Shown piece after piece: positions 34,224 through 42,937 of a stretch of DNA of 64,000 nt. The stretch comes from Brachybacterium sp. UMB0905. Its GTDB lineage: Bacteria; Actinomycetota; Actinomycetes; Actinomycetales; Dermabacteraceae. Location of the stretch: contig NZ_PNHL01000004.1 in the NCBI RefSeq assembly GCF_002871795.1, positions 186,001-250,000 of the forward strand, read 5' to 3'. Each line of letters opens with the position of its first letter. Positions within the stretch are counted from its first letter, which is position 1. A model generated the notes under the pieces. The model was given only the letters and a program-made list of their open reading frames with translations, was not told the DNA's origin and ran no database searches. The position numbers and the translations under genes were made by a program.

Positions 34224-36044
34224 ATGCACCCCCGATTCTCCCGTCGGACCACCCTTGCCGCGACCGCGCTGGCGGCCATCTCCGTGCCCGCTGCGGCGCA
34301 CGCCCAGGGCGACCCCGCCCCGCGCAAGGAGCGCCCCGCAGCGGCACAGGCCCGCTCCGCCCCGCGCTGGGGCCGGGGCGGCCCGCACCGTGACCCCTGG
34401 GATCGCCAGCCCACCGGGAAGACCCTGCGCGAGGCGCGGCCGAACGCGGTGGGTCTCGACGCGGGAGTGCTCAAGGAGCTGCCCGGCATCATCCGCGCCG
34501 GCCTGGACTACGACCCCGCGCGCTTCTCCGGTGCGTCGCTGCTGGTCGCCTCGCAGGGCGGTATCGCCTACGAGCACGCCGACGGGTACGCGCTGCGCTG
34601 GCAGGACACCAGCACCGAGCTGCCCGAGGCCGAGCGGATCCCCGCCCGCACCGACACCATCTACGACCTCGCCTCGATCTCGAAGATCTTCACCGCCGTC
34701 GCGGTCATGCAGCACGTGGAACGCGGGGAGCTGAGGCTCGATGACCTCGTGGCCGACCATCTGCCGCGCTTCGCCGAGGGCGGCAAGGGCGGCGTGAGGA
34801 TCCAGCACCTGCTCACCCACACCGGCGGGCTGCCCGCCTTCATCAACCTCTACTCCGCCTACCCGGATAAGGCCTCCCGGATCGACGCGGTGCTCACCGT
34901 CGCCCCGAAGGCCGGGCCGGGGGAGCGGTACGAGTACAGCGACCTGGGGCTCATCACCCTTGGCCTGATCGTCGAGCAGCTGTCCGGAATGGGGCTGGAT
35001 GAGTACGTGCGTGCGCACATCACCGAGCCGCTGGGCATGAGCGAGACGATGTACAACCCGCCCGCGGAGCTCAAGGACCGGATCGCCGCGACCGAGTACG
35101 TGGAGCATTACGGCCGCCTCGTCCACGGGCACGTGCATGACGAGAACGCCTACTCCCTGGGCGGCGTGGCCGGGCATGCGGGGGTGTTCTCCACCGCGCG
35201 GGACCTCGCCGTCTTCGCTCAGATGTTCCTGGGCGGTGGGCGCTACGGCCGTGCCCGCATCCTGCAGCCCGAGACCGTGCAGGACATGTTCACCGACCGC
35301 ATCGCCAAGGTCACCGGAGTGGGCGGGGCCCGTCGCGGCCTGGGCCCCGAGCTGGAGGCCTGGTACTACCACGCGGGCCTGACCAGCCCCTACAGCGGTG
35401 TGCACACCGGTTTCACCGGCACCTCGCTGGTGATCGACCCGCTGACCGACACGATCGTCATCCTGCTGACGAACTCCGTGCATCCCACGCGTGAATGGTC
35501 CACCACCTCGGTCACGCGTCGCGAGGTCTCCTCGTGCGTCGCGCATGCCCTGGGCGTCGTGCCCAAGGAGGTGCGGGGCGGCTGGCACGCCGGCGAGGAC
35601 GATGACACCACGGCGACGCTGTCGGTCCCGGTGACGCTCAGCGGCGAGGACCCGGTGCTGCACCTGCAGCTGTTCAGCCACCTCGAGACCGCTTACGACG
35701 TGCTGACCGTCGAGGTCACGGCCGACGGGGGCGAGACCTGGCAGGGGCTCGACGGGCGACTGGAGGCGAAGCACCAGGAGGACGTCGCGGTATCGGCCGG
35801 GCAGATCACCGGCTGGGGCGAGCGGGCCGTATGGGACGGGGTGTTCCCGCTGGTATCGGAGCGGGTGTCGCTGCGCGGCGAGGTGGAGGTGCGCCTGCGC
35901 CTGGTCACCGACGAGGCCACCCACGGCCTGGGCGCGTGGGTGTCACGGATCCGCGTGGCAGAGGTGAGCGGTGACGTGCTGGACACCGACCGCCGGGGCG
36001 ATGCGCAGCTCGTCGTCGCTGACGGGTGGACGCGCGGGGCGTGA
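34224..36044 (+). CDS. Secreted serine hydrolase (class C beta-lactamase fold) with C-terminal accessory domain
   Basis: This 606-residue exported enzyme has an N-terminal Tat/Sec-type signal (RFSRRTTLAATALAAISVPAAAHA). The catalytic domain carries the S-x-x-K motif SISK (Ser151, Lys154) in DLASISKIFTAV. YSD replaces the usual Y-x-N in YEYSDLGLITLGL, and HTGGLPAF and GFTGTSLVID follow. After about residue 440 a beta-rich domain resembles choice-of-anchor or immune-inhibitor modules (LFSHLETAYDVLTVEVTADG). It may be an esterase or D-aminopeptidase/carboxypeptidase acting on the wall. AAGGAG sets ATG 34224. Confidence 0.85.
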   Translation: MHPRFSRRTTLAATALAAISVPAAAHAQGDPAPRKERPAAAQARSAPRWGRGGPHRDPWDRQPTGKTLREARPNAVGLDAGVLKELPGIIRAGLDYDPARFSGASLLVASQGGIAYEHADGYALRWQDTSTELPEAERIPARTDTIYDLASISKIFTAVAVMQHVERGELRLDDLVADHLPRFAEGGKGGVRIQHLLTHTGGLPAFINLYSAYPDKASRIDAVLTVAPKAGPGERYEYSDLGLITLGLIVEQLSGMGLDEYVRAHITEPLGMSETMYNPPAELKDRIAATEYVEHYGRLVHGHVHDENAYSLGGVAGHAGVFSTARDLAVFAQMFLGGGRYGRARILQPETVQDMFTDRIAKVTGVGGARRGLGPELEAWYYHAGLTSPYSGVHTGFTGTSLVIDPLTDTIVILLTNSVHPTREWSTTSVTRREVSSCVAHALGVVPKEVRGGWHAGEDDDTTATLSVPVTLSGEDPVLHLQLFSHLETAYDVLTVEVTADGGETWQGLDGRLEAKHQEDVAVSAGQITGWGERAVWDGVFPLVSERVSLRGEVEVRLRLVTDEATHGLGAWVSRIRVAEVSGDVLDTDRRGDAQLVVADGWTRGA

Positions 36045-36062
36045 GGCAGGGCCCGTCGGGCC

Positions 36063-36431
36063 TCAGAGGGCGCGTTCGATGTCCTCGGTGAGGTCCGCGG
36101 GCGGGGTGTCCGGGGCGTAGCGGGCGATGACCTGCCCGTCCCGGCCCAGCAGGAACTTCGCGAAGTTCCACTCGATGTCCCCGGCGGGGACCCCTGCACT
36201 GGGATGCTCACCGGTCAGCCACTGATACAGCGGATGGGCGTGCTCTCCGTTGACGTCAATCTTCGCGAACATCGGGAAGGTGACGCCGTAGTTGACGCTG
36301 CAGAACTCGGCGATCTCCTCGGCGCTGCCGGGTTCCTGATGCTTGAACTGATCGCACGGGAACCCGAGGATCACCAGGCCCTTGTCGCGGAAACGCTGGT
36401 AGAGGTCCTGCAGGGCGGCGTACTGCGGGGT
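36063..36431 (-). pseudogene. Glutathione peroxidase, N-terminally deleted
   Basis: From TPQYAALQDLYQRFRDKGLV to the stop, 122 codons match the thiol/glutathione peroxidase family (ILGFPCDQFKHQEPGS, EIAEFCSVNYGVTFPMF, IEWNFAKFLLGRDGQVI). The missing ~35 residues contain the catalytic Cys/Sec of the NVASKCG motif. Upstream of TPQY the frame reads the wrong phase of a phosphotransferase gene. The product cannot be active. The conserved Gln and Trp regions remain, so the loss looks recent. Confidence 0.88.
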
Positions 36432-37422
36432 CCGCAGCCAGGCGCTCGGGCTCATTGAACATGTGCTGCAGCAGGTCATAGTGCGGGTCGCCCACGTAGG
36501 GCTTGGGGTCGATGAGGGCCCAGCGCATGCCGCGGAGACCGGCGGGCGCTGGCGCGGCGCTCGTGTTGTGTGGCTCGATGGGTACTGGGCCGGTGCTCGC
36601 GTGGTGCGGCCCTGCAGGCACTGGGCCGGCGCTCGCGTGGTGCGGCCCGGCGACAAGTTTCGGCGCCCCGATGGAAGGGTCGCGAGGCCCCGTGCCGCGT
36701 GCCGTCGACCCCGTGCAGGCGCCGGTCAACGCGGTGCGGGCGAGGACGTTCTCGCCGTGCAGATCGGTTGCGAGAAGCACCGGCTCCCTTGTCCACTCGT
36801 GCGGCAGGCGGCGGAAGAGGGCGAGGCCATGGGCGATGAGCTCCGGCGGCAGCGACGTCGTGGGGGCCTGCGCACCCGAGCGATAAGCGCCCCCGGTGCG
36901 GGCGAGCCGAGTCTCAGCCTCGTCGGCCCACTGCGCGCACATGTCCGCGAGCGGCCGGAGCCGTGCCGCGTCGGCGGGTGGCAGCACGTCGGCGGGCGGA
37001 ACCCACAGCTGGCGCGCGAGTGCGGCGAGGACCTCGTCGCGCTCGGGCCCGGTGAGCTGCCCGGCGAGCGGAGTGCCGGGCGCGATCCGCTCCATGAGCA
37101 GCAGCGTCGTGCTGTCGTCGCGCTCGGCGCGGTGCACCCGGGCGGCTCCGCGGTCCTGCCAGGCCCGCATGCCGAGCGCCTCATCCCGCGCCTCGTCATG
37201 CGCGAACGCGACCTTGAGCACCAGCTGCTCGCCGCCTGCACCGGTCACTGGCGCCACCCAGGCGCTCGAGCCGCCCGGCGTGAACGGGGCCGATGCCGTC
37301 AGCTCCCACTGGTCGAGCACTTTTTCCACGCGGCCTGGCAGCTTCGCGCGCCAGGCGACGAGGGCCGGGTCGTCGGACTCCAGCAGACGCGGCGGCAACG
37401 GGTGCCCCGCCACGGTGATCAC
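36256..37422 (-). pseudogene. Aminoglycoside/hydroxyurea phosphotransferase, C-terminally truncated by deletion
   Basis: The frame encodes an APH(6)/hydroxyurea-kinase-type phosphotransferase up to about 36430. It has LTASAPFTPGGSSAWVAPV, TTLLLMERIAPGTPL, LADMCAQWADEAETRLA, LLATDLHGENVL (catalytic loop), ALIDPKPYVGDPHYDLLQ and FNEPERLAADP. It then slips into the +1 phase of the peroxidase gene and ends out of frame at 36256, losing the last ~50-60 family residues. Between the catalytic loop and IDPKPYVG there is also a ~50-residue insert from 36-bp tandem repeats. The kinase would phosphorylate an aminoglycoside-like hydroxyl; I doubt this version works. Confidence 0.82.
36548..36655. repeat. 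36-bp tandem repeat inside the phosphotransferase gene
   Basis: Units at 36584-36619 and 36620-36655 are alike over their first 27 bp (one difference), and a more diverged unit lies at 36548-36583. On the coding strand each unit gives 12 residues of the type GPHHASAGPVPA. Homologues of this kinase have only a short loop here. Confidence 0.8.
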
Positions 37423-37557
37423 GACATGCCCCAGCCTGTCGGGGCCAGCCTGCTGGGTGCCGCCATCCCCGTCACCACCACGTTCGCGGGCCCGGAGCGC
37501 CGCGCAGCCCCGGGGCGCAGGGGCAGGCCCCGGGGGTGCTGGCGTGGGGGCGTGCTC

Positions 37558-39183
37558 TCACGGTGCGACGATGCGCGGGGGCATGTGGAAGTCCGCGCTC
37601 GGGGTCTGCACCTGCCCGGTGTCGATCAGCCCGGTGCAGCGCAGCCGCCCGTCCTCGCGCACCACGCGCGCCAGCAGCGGCTCCGCCCACGTCCCGTACC
37701 CGGCATCACCCCAGGTATCGAGCTCCACCACCGTGGTCCCCGGCTCGATGGGGTCCGTCCCGAGCCGCGCCACAGCCAGCTCCAGGGCGCTCGACGCCGG
37801 ATCCAGCGCCGCCTCATCCAGCGCGAACAGCCGCCCGCCCAGCATCGCCAGGCGCATCCGCCCCCACAGCGAGTCATAGGTGCCGACGAGCGTCTCGGCG
37901 AGCTGCGCCGCCGACACCTCGGTGTCCTCGAGCTCCAGCGTCGGCTGCTCCTCGAGCACCGCGGGGCGGGGCCGACCGTTCGAGGCGCCGCCCTGCGCCC
38001 CCGAGCACTCCCACTCATCGGCCCGCGGTGCAGGGCGTCCGGCCGCGAGCGCCAGCAGACCCAGGATCCCGTGGGCGATCTCCGAGCTCGGAGCATCCAC
38101 CGCCGTGCCGATCACACTCACAGCCAGGCGCTCTGCCGGCGCCGCCCAGGTGCGGGACAGCCCCGTCGGGAACCCGCCCGAATGCCCGATCACGCTGAAA
38201 CCGTGCAATCGCCCTTCTTGCAGGCCCAGCCCATAATGCCCGCCATCCTGCAGCGTCCACACGCGGCGCCGCAGCTGCCGCAGCGACCCCGGCTCGAGCA
38301 GAGCATCGGCCGTCAGCACCTTCCCCGCGAAAGTGGCGATCGCCCCGGCGCTGGCCCAGAACCCGGTCGCGGCCGCGAGAGCTCCGGTGGGGATCTGCTC
38401 GACGACCACCCGCGGGCCGTGCAGCAGCGAGGTGTGGCCGGCCGCGAACCCGTCGGCCGTCCCGGCATCCGGGGCCTCCGCGGGAAGGTCCGGGCCGATG
38501 TTCTCCACCCCTACCGGCTCGAGCACCAGCTCCGAGACGGCCTCGGCGAAGGACTGCCCGGTCGCCTCCTCGATCACCAGACCCAGCAGGCCGTAGCCGA
38601 TGTTCGAGTACTGCAGGTGCAGGCCGGCCTCGCAGCGCACCGCCTCCTCGCGCGCGATCCGCAGCAGCTGCTCGCGGTCCGCGAAGGGGATGCCCAGGCG
38701 CCACCAGCGCGCATCCGAGGAATCACGGGTCAGGCCCGCGGAGTGGGAGAGGAGGTCTCGCAGGGTGCGGTCGGCGACGGGGGCATCGGCGAGCTCCGGC
38801 ACGCGCTCGCCGAGGGTGTCATCCAGCCGCAAACGGCCCTGCTCTACGAGGCGCATGATCGCCAGCGCCGTGAAGGTCTTGGAGTGCGAGGCGATGCGCA
38901 GCCGGTGCGTGGGCTGCAGCTCGATGCCGCGCGGCAGATCCGCCGGGCCCACCGCCACCTCGGTGACCAGCTCGCCGTCATGCCAGATCGCGGCCTGAAT
39001 GCCGGTCTGCGAGCGCAGGGCCCGGTTGGTCTCGAGCCAAGCGGGCAGCATCCGGGCCACGTCCTCGACGGCGGCGCGGGAGATGGGGGAGGCGGGTTCT
39101 GCGGCCGATGAGGCGGTGGGCTGGTCAGGCTGCGAGGACGGGTCGGGCTGCGTGGACTGGTCGGGCTGTGCGGGCTGAGTCAT
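37558..39183 (-). CDS. Serine hydrolase, beta-lactamase family
   Basis: This 541-residue class C beta-lactamase-like hydrolase has no signal peptide; the first ~30 residues are Gln/Pro/Asp repeats (QPDQSTQPDPSSQPDQ). The S-x-x-K motif is SHSK in LRIASHSKTFTALAIM, the Y-x-N motif is YSN in LQYSNIGYGLLGLVIEE, and HSGGFPTG supplies the third box. A C-terminal domain of ~130 residues (about 400-540) follows. It is probably a cytosolic esterase or peptidase. ATG 39183 follows AAGGAG; an upstream ATG in frame is not used. A family B palindrome lies in its upstream region. Confidence 0.85.
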   Translation of the reverse strand: MTQPAQPDQSTQPDPSSQPDQPTASSAAEPASPISRAAVEDVARMLPAWLETNRALRSQTGIQAAIWHDGELVTEVAVGPADLPRGIELQPTHRLRIASHSKTFTALAIMRLVEQGRLRLDDTLGERVPELADAPVADRTLRDLLSHSAGLTRDSSDARWWRLGIPFADREQLLRIAREEAVRCEAGLHLQYSNIGYGLLGLVIEEATGQSFAEAVSELVLEPVGVENIGPDLPAEAPDAGTADGFAAGHTSLLHGPRVVVEQIPTGALAAATGFWASAGAIATFAGKVLTADALLEPGSLRQLRRRVWTLQDGGHYGLGLQEGRLHGFSVIGHSGGFPTGLSRTWAAPAERLAVSVIGTAVDAPSSEIAHGILGLLALAAGRPAPRADEWECSGAQGGASNGRPRPAVLEEQPTLELEDTEVSAAQLAETLVGTYDSLWGRMRLAMLGGRLFALDEAALDPASSALELAVARLGTDPIEPGTTVVELDTWGDAGYGTWAEPLLARVVREDGRLRCTGLIDTGQVQTPSADFHMPPRIVAP

Positions 39184-39245
39184 GGGTCTCCTTCGACGAG
39201 GCGGGGTGATGCCCACACGGTAGCGGCGGAGGCTCCTCGCTCATA

Positions 39246-39320
39246 TTCCACCAAGGGGACTCAGATGACCGGCCGCCTGCATACTGCACGCGGCCGGTCA
39301 TCTGCGTACCGTCCGTGGAA
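39246..39320. repeat. 75-bp palindromic element, family B copy 1
   Basis: The ends TTCCAC and GTGGAA enclose a perfect inner inverted repeat (GATGACCGGCCGC at 39264-39276, GCGGCCGGTCATC at 39290-39302) around CTGCATACTGCAC. Copies of the same length and layout occur at 47774-47848 and 54423-54497. This one lies between two divergent genes, so it is not a terminator. Confidence 0.9.
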
Positions 39321-39425
39321 GCAGCCCTCTCATGCCCCGCATCCCCACCCGCACCCCGCGTCCCCGGCCGTGCGCCGCACCCCGCACCCCGGCCCGTGCC
39401 CCGCGTCCTGGCCTGCGGGATTACG

Positions 39426-40172
39426 ATGCCCGGCGTGAAACCCTTCGTGCAGATCGCCACCCGCCCCGAGGACCCCGTCGCCGCCACCGAACGGGAGTCC
39501 GTCCTGGGCTTCACGGGCCTGGCTCCGGAGGATCTACTGTGGGTGCGGCTGGACCGCGACCCCTTCCCTGACCTGCACGCGCAGGACATCTCCGGGATCA
39601 TCCTGTGCGGCAGCCCCTTCACGGTCTCGGACCCGCCGTCCTCGAAGTCTCCGGAGCAGGTCCGCGCCGAGGCGGAGATCAGCCGCGTGTTGGATCGCGT
39701 GATCGCCGAGGACATCCCTTTCCTGGGCGCCTGTTACGGCATCGGTACGCTCGGCACGCACATCGGCGCCACGATCGACCGCACCAACGGGGAGCCGCTG
39801 AGCGCCGTTCCCGTCACTCTCACCGCCGCCGGGCAGGAGGATCCGCTGGTCCGCGCCGCTCAGTTGCCTGAGACCTTCACGGGGCTGGTGGGACACAAGG
39901 AGGCGGTGACCACCCTGCCGGAGCACGCCACGACGCTCGCCACCGGACAGCGGGCCCCGGTGCAGATGTTCCGCGTGGGCACCCGCCAGTACGCCACCCA
40001 GTTCCACCCTGAGCTGGACGTCCCGGCGATCATCGAGCGCGCCCGCGTCTACCGCGACCACGGCTACTTCTCCCCGGATGAGATGGAGGAGATCTTCGAG
40101 CGGCTGCGGCATGAGAGCGCCGACGAGGCTCCGCGGCTGCTGCGCGCTTTCGCGGAGCTGTTCGCCCGCTGA
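39426..40172 (+). CDS. Class I glutamine amidotransferase-like protein
   Basis: This 248-residue cytoplasmic protein has the GATase1 fold (GMP synthase amidotransferase-like). Cys103 lies in FLGACYGIG and the His194/Glu196 pair in TQFHPELD, a full catalytic triad. It would release ammonia from glutamine or a related gamma-glutamyl compound. Stand-alone members include gamma-glutamyl hydrolases of polyamine or peptide metabolism. The start at ATG 39426 is taken from the family N-terminus and lacks a ribosome-binding site. Its stop codon sits in a 19-bp tandem repeat. Confidence 0.85.
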   Translation: MPGVKPFVQIATRPEDPVAATERESVLGFTGLAPEDLLWVRLDRDPFPDLHAQDISGIILCGSPFTVSDPPSSKSPEQVRAEAEISRVLDRVIAEDIPFLGACYGIGTLGTHIGATIDRTNGEPLSAVPVTLTAAGQEDPLVRAAQLPETFTGLVGHKEAVTTLPEHATTLATGQRAPVQMFRVGTRQYATQFHPELDVPAIIERARVYRDHGYFSPDEMEEIFERLRHESADEAPRLLRAFAELFAR

Positions 40173-40258
40173 ACTGCGGGCCGCCCGCTGAACTGCGGGC
40201 CGCCTGCTGAACTGCGGGCCGCCCACTGAGCTACGGGCCGCCCACGGAGCTGGCGGGT
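40164..40258. repeat. 19-bp tandem repeat overlapping a stop codon
   Basis: The unit GCCCGCTGAACTGCGGGCC is repeated at 40164, 40183, 40202 and 40221 with growing divergence, and a fifth loose unit starts at 40240. Each unit can fold (GGCCCGC / GCGGGCC type ends). The TGA of the amidotransferase gene is within unit 1. Confidence 0.92.
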
Positions 40259-40398
40259 CCGATCAGCTCGCGAGCCGATCGAGCACCGTCCGATGCGTAC
40301 CGTCCCGACGGCCCCAGCTCGGCCGCTGCCTGCAGGCCAACCCGCCCCGTCGGCCCTGCCTCCGCAGCCTGCCTGCGCAGTTCCGGTAGCTTCGTTGC

Positions 40399-41286
40399 GT
40401 GCCCCGCTTCACTCCCGAGCAGGTCCGGCGCCGTCAGATCGTCGCCGGGGTCCTTGCGCTGCTGCTGGTGCTCGCGATCGGCGGCTGTACGGCCGGGCTG
40501 ATCGGCGCGCTGCGCGGCGGTGGGGCGGACGCTGAGCCTCGCACGCAGCGCGGAGACTTCCGCGCCGATGACGCGGCGATGCAGCTGCCCGAGACCGCAG
40601 CGGATGCGGCGGTCCTCGCGAACCTTCCTGAGCGGGTGGAGCTGAAGCCCGGCGAGGTGATGGGCATCGATGTCTCCGCTCATCAGAAGGACATCGACTG
40701 GCAACAGGTCGCGGCCGACGGCGTCTCTTTCGCATACATCAAAGCCACCGAGGGCAGCGGCTTCACCGACAGCCATTTCGCGCAGAACTGGGCGGGAGCG
40801 CGCGAGCACGGGATCACCCCCGGTGCCTACCACTACTTCACGCTGTGCTCGCCGGGCGCGGAGCAGGCCGCGGACTTCCTCGCCGCTGCCCCGCCGGACG
40901 ATGCGGCGCTACCACCGGCGCTGGACCTCGAGTTCGACGGCGCCTGCGATGAGCGCCCGGAGGCCCAGCACGCGCAGGCGGAGATCAACGCTTTCACCAC
41001 CGCGGTGGAGAAGGCCTGGGGGCGGCGCATGGTCATCTACTCGTCCTCGCAGTGGCGTGATCACTACGGTCTGCCCGCGGCCGATGGGCGCCCGGCCTGG
41101 CTGTTCTCGGAGACCACGCGCCCGGCGACGTCGGATTGGGCGGTGTGGCAGCTGCGCTTCGACGGCACGGTCGCGGGGATCGAGGGCGGTGTGGACATTG
41201 ACGTGCTGCGCCCTGAGGTGCTGCGGGAGACCGCCGCGATCGCCCCGGGCGACGGCGCCCTGGAGCCGGACGCCGCCACCGACTGA
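40399..41286 (+). CDS. Membrane-anchored GH25 lysozyme (N-acetylmuramidase)
   Basis: This 295-residue protein starts at GTG 40399, 6 nt after TAGCTT (leaderless spacing). An N-terminal helix ([20 protein letters not shown]) may be a signal anchor or lipobox. The GH25 domain covers about residues 90-280, with MGIDVSAHQKDIDW (first catalytic Asp), FAYIKATEGSGFTD, GAYHYFTLC, ALDLEFDGACDE (Glu region) and WQLRFDGTVAGIEGGVDIDV. It hydrolyses the beta-1,4 bond of peptidoglycan from outside the membrane, in wall turnover or competition. No phage genes lie nearby, so it is a host enzyme. Confidence 0.92.
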   Translation: MPRFTPEQVRRRQIVAGVLALLLVLAIGGCTAGLIGALRGGGADAEPRTQRGDFRADDAAMQLPETAADAAVLANLPERVELKPGEVMGIDVSAHQKDIDWQQVAADGVSFAYIKATEGSGFTDSHFAQNWAGAREHGITPGAYHYFTLCSPGAEQAADFLAAAPPDDAALPPALDLEFDGACDERPEAQHAQAEINAFTTAVEKAWGRRMVIYSSSQWRDHYGLPAADGRPAWLFSETTRPATSDWAVWQLRFDGTVAGIEGGVDIDVLRPEVLRETAAIAPGDGALEPDAATD

Positions 41287-41380
41287 GCGGCGAGGGATTT
41301 CTCAGCTGCGGCGCGGGCAGCGGCGATGAGCGCAGCTGCGCGCATCCGCGAGTGCCCCGGAGATCTCGGAGGGCCGCAGC

Positions 41381-41830
41381 TCAGCCCGGCAGGTCCAGCA
41401 CCACTGCACGCTCGCTCGAGCAGGTGTCCACGAGCGCATCCAGCACCCCGGTCCAGTGCTCGAGCAGGTCTTGCCGCTCGGCCGCGCCCAGCAGCCGCTC
41501 CTGGTGGAGCGTGATCTGGGTGCCATCGCCCTCGTCCTGCAGGGTCACCTGGAAGATCGTCTCGTGGTCGAGGTCCTTCGGGGTCCAGCGCACACGCACC
41601 CGTCGGCCCACATGGGCACCCACCACGCGGCCGCGCAGCACGGCGCCGTCCCGCAGCGGCGCCCCCACCATTTGCGGGACGGAATCCACGCCCAGCCAGC
41701 GCGGCAGCCACTCGCTGAGCAGCCGACGCCACACGTCGTCGGGCTCGGCCGGCAGGGTGCGGGAGACGGCCAGGCGCCACCCGGCATCAGGGGTCAGGCC
41801 ATCGGGGGAGAAGCTGGTCATGCGGTGCAT
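41381..41830 (-). CDS. SRPBCC (AHSA1-like) domain protein
   Basis: This 149-residue cytoplasmic protein of the START/Bet v1-like SRPBCC fold has an N-terminal strand (GWRLAVSRTLPAEPDDVWRRLL) and a central RVRVRWTPKDLDHETIFQVTLQD. The C-terminal helix (RQDLLEHWTGVLDALVDTC) closes the hydrophobic pocket. Members bind hydrophobic ligands or assist stress responses. Starts at 41830 and 41821 are both possible. It converges on the lysozyme gene. Confidence 0.8.
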   Translation of the reverse strand: MHRMTSFSPDGLTPDAGWRLAVSRTLPAEPDDVWRRLLSEWLPRWLGVDSVPQMVGAPLRDGAVLRGRVVGAHVGRRVRVRWTPKDLDHETIFQVTLQDEGDGTQITLHQERLLGAAERQDLLEHWTGVLDALVDTCSSERAVVLDLPG

Positions 41831-42033
41831 GGCCTCACCGTAGGCAGGGGGCCGACGGGGCGCGAGAGGCCGCGACGAGATATCCGGAAGAGTTCCGCTC
41901 CCGGTCAACCCTGCGTCACCTCAGATCGGCGCGTCACCTCAGCCTCGCGCGTCACCTCGGCCCGGCGTCATCGAGCCCGTGCGCGGCCCCGCGCCCTCAG
42001 GCCACCAAGCCCGCGGGCAACCTCGCCTTCAGC

Positions 42034-42831
42034 TCACTGAGCGGCGTCGATCTGGGCGGTGAGCTCTCCGGCCACGGACCAGTCGCCCTCGGCCATGGTG
42101 CCGTTGATGAACACGACGGGCGTGCCGGGCGTGGACTGCCGTGCCTCGGGCTCCACGACGTCCTGCAGCCAGCTGACATACGTCTCGCCGGTGACGCAGT
42201 CGGTCACGTCGATGTCAGTGGCATCCTCCACGACGCCTGCGAGCTCCTCGGGGCTCATGCCGGCGCCTTCCGCCTGGATCTCGAACAGCGCCTCTTCGGC
42301 GTCGAACCAGTCCTCGGGATCCCCCGTCTCGGCGTAGGCGCACACCGCGGCGTTCGCGGCGCGGCTGGAGTAGCCGGGCGGGGTGGTGCGCTCATCGAGC
42401 ATCGGCCGCGGGTGGATCTGCAGGGTGATCTCGCCTTCCTCGACCATCTCCTCGAGGTCATCGCCGTTCACATCGGAGAACACGGCGCAGTGCGGGCACG
42501 CGAAATCGGAGTAGACATCCACCACGACTGGGCCATTGCCCATGGTCAGATACGTCTGGCCGTCCTCGACCCCCGGCGGCAGGGCCATCTGTTCCCCGCC
42601 CCCGTCGCTGGCGCCACCGCCGTCGCTCGCGCCGCCGCCGGTCTGCGGATCGGTGGCGGTGGTGACGGGATCACCCGACGGGGTGGGATCCTCCTGGCCG
42701 CCCATCCCGAACAGATACCCGCCGGCGATGAGTGCGACCACCAGCACGCCGATGATCAGCAGGCAGGCGGCGCCGAGGATGCCGCCGATGAGCCAGGGGG
42801 AGCGGGAACGGGACGGAGTGGGTGCGGACAC
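42034..42831 (-). CDS. Membrane-anchored DsbA-family thioredoxin
   Basis: This 265-residue protein has one N-terminal helix (WLIGGILGAACLLIIGVLVVALIAGG), a Gly/Ser/Asp linker with a repeated GGGASD, and a DsbA/FrnE-like thioredoxin domain. The active site is CPHC (Cys112, Cys115) in YSDFACPHC, and the cis-Pro loop is GTPVVFING. It forms or shuffles disulfides in exported proteins. GTG 42831 has AGAGGA just upstream. It is of interest because the window also encodes a very cysteine-rich exported protein, although there is no genetic link. Confidence 0.92.
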   Translation of the reverse strand: MSAPTPSRSRSPWLIGGILGAACLLIIGVLVVALIAGGYLFGMGGQEDPTPSGDPVTTATDPQTGGGASDGGGASDGGGEQMALPPGVEDGQTYLTMGNGPVVVDVYSDFACPHCAVFSDVNGDDLEEMVEEGEITLQIHPRPMLDERTTPPGYSSRAANAAVCAYAETGDPEDWFDAEEALFEIQAEGAGMSPEELAGVVEDATDIDVTDCVTGETYVSWLQDVVEPEARQSTPGTPVVFINGTMAEGDWSVAGELTAQIDAAQ

Positions 42832-42937
42832 GGGAATCCTCTGGGGCCGATGGGCTGGACATAGCCGAACACAGGGAGGGTACTCCGCGGATCCGGGCGG
42901 TGGCCGTGACGTTCAGCCCGGCAGTCGGGGACTCTGC

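Noticed and set aside
40399..41286. GH25 lysozyme as part of a prophage
   Set aside because: No holin, tail or integrase genes are near, and the protein has its own membrane anchor, so it is a host enzyme.
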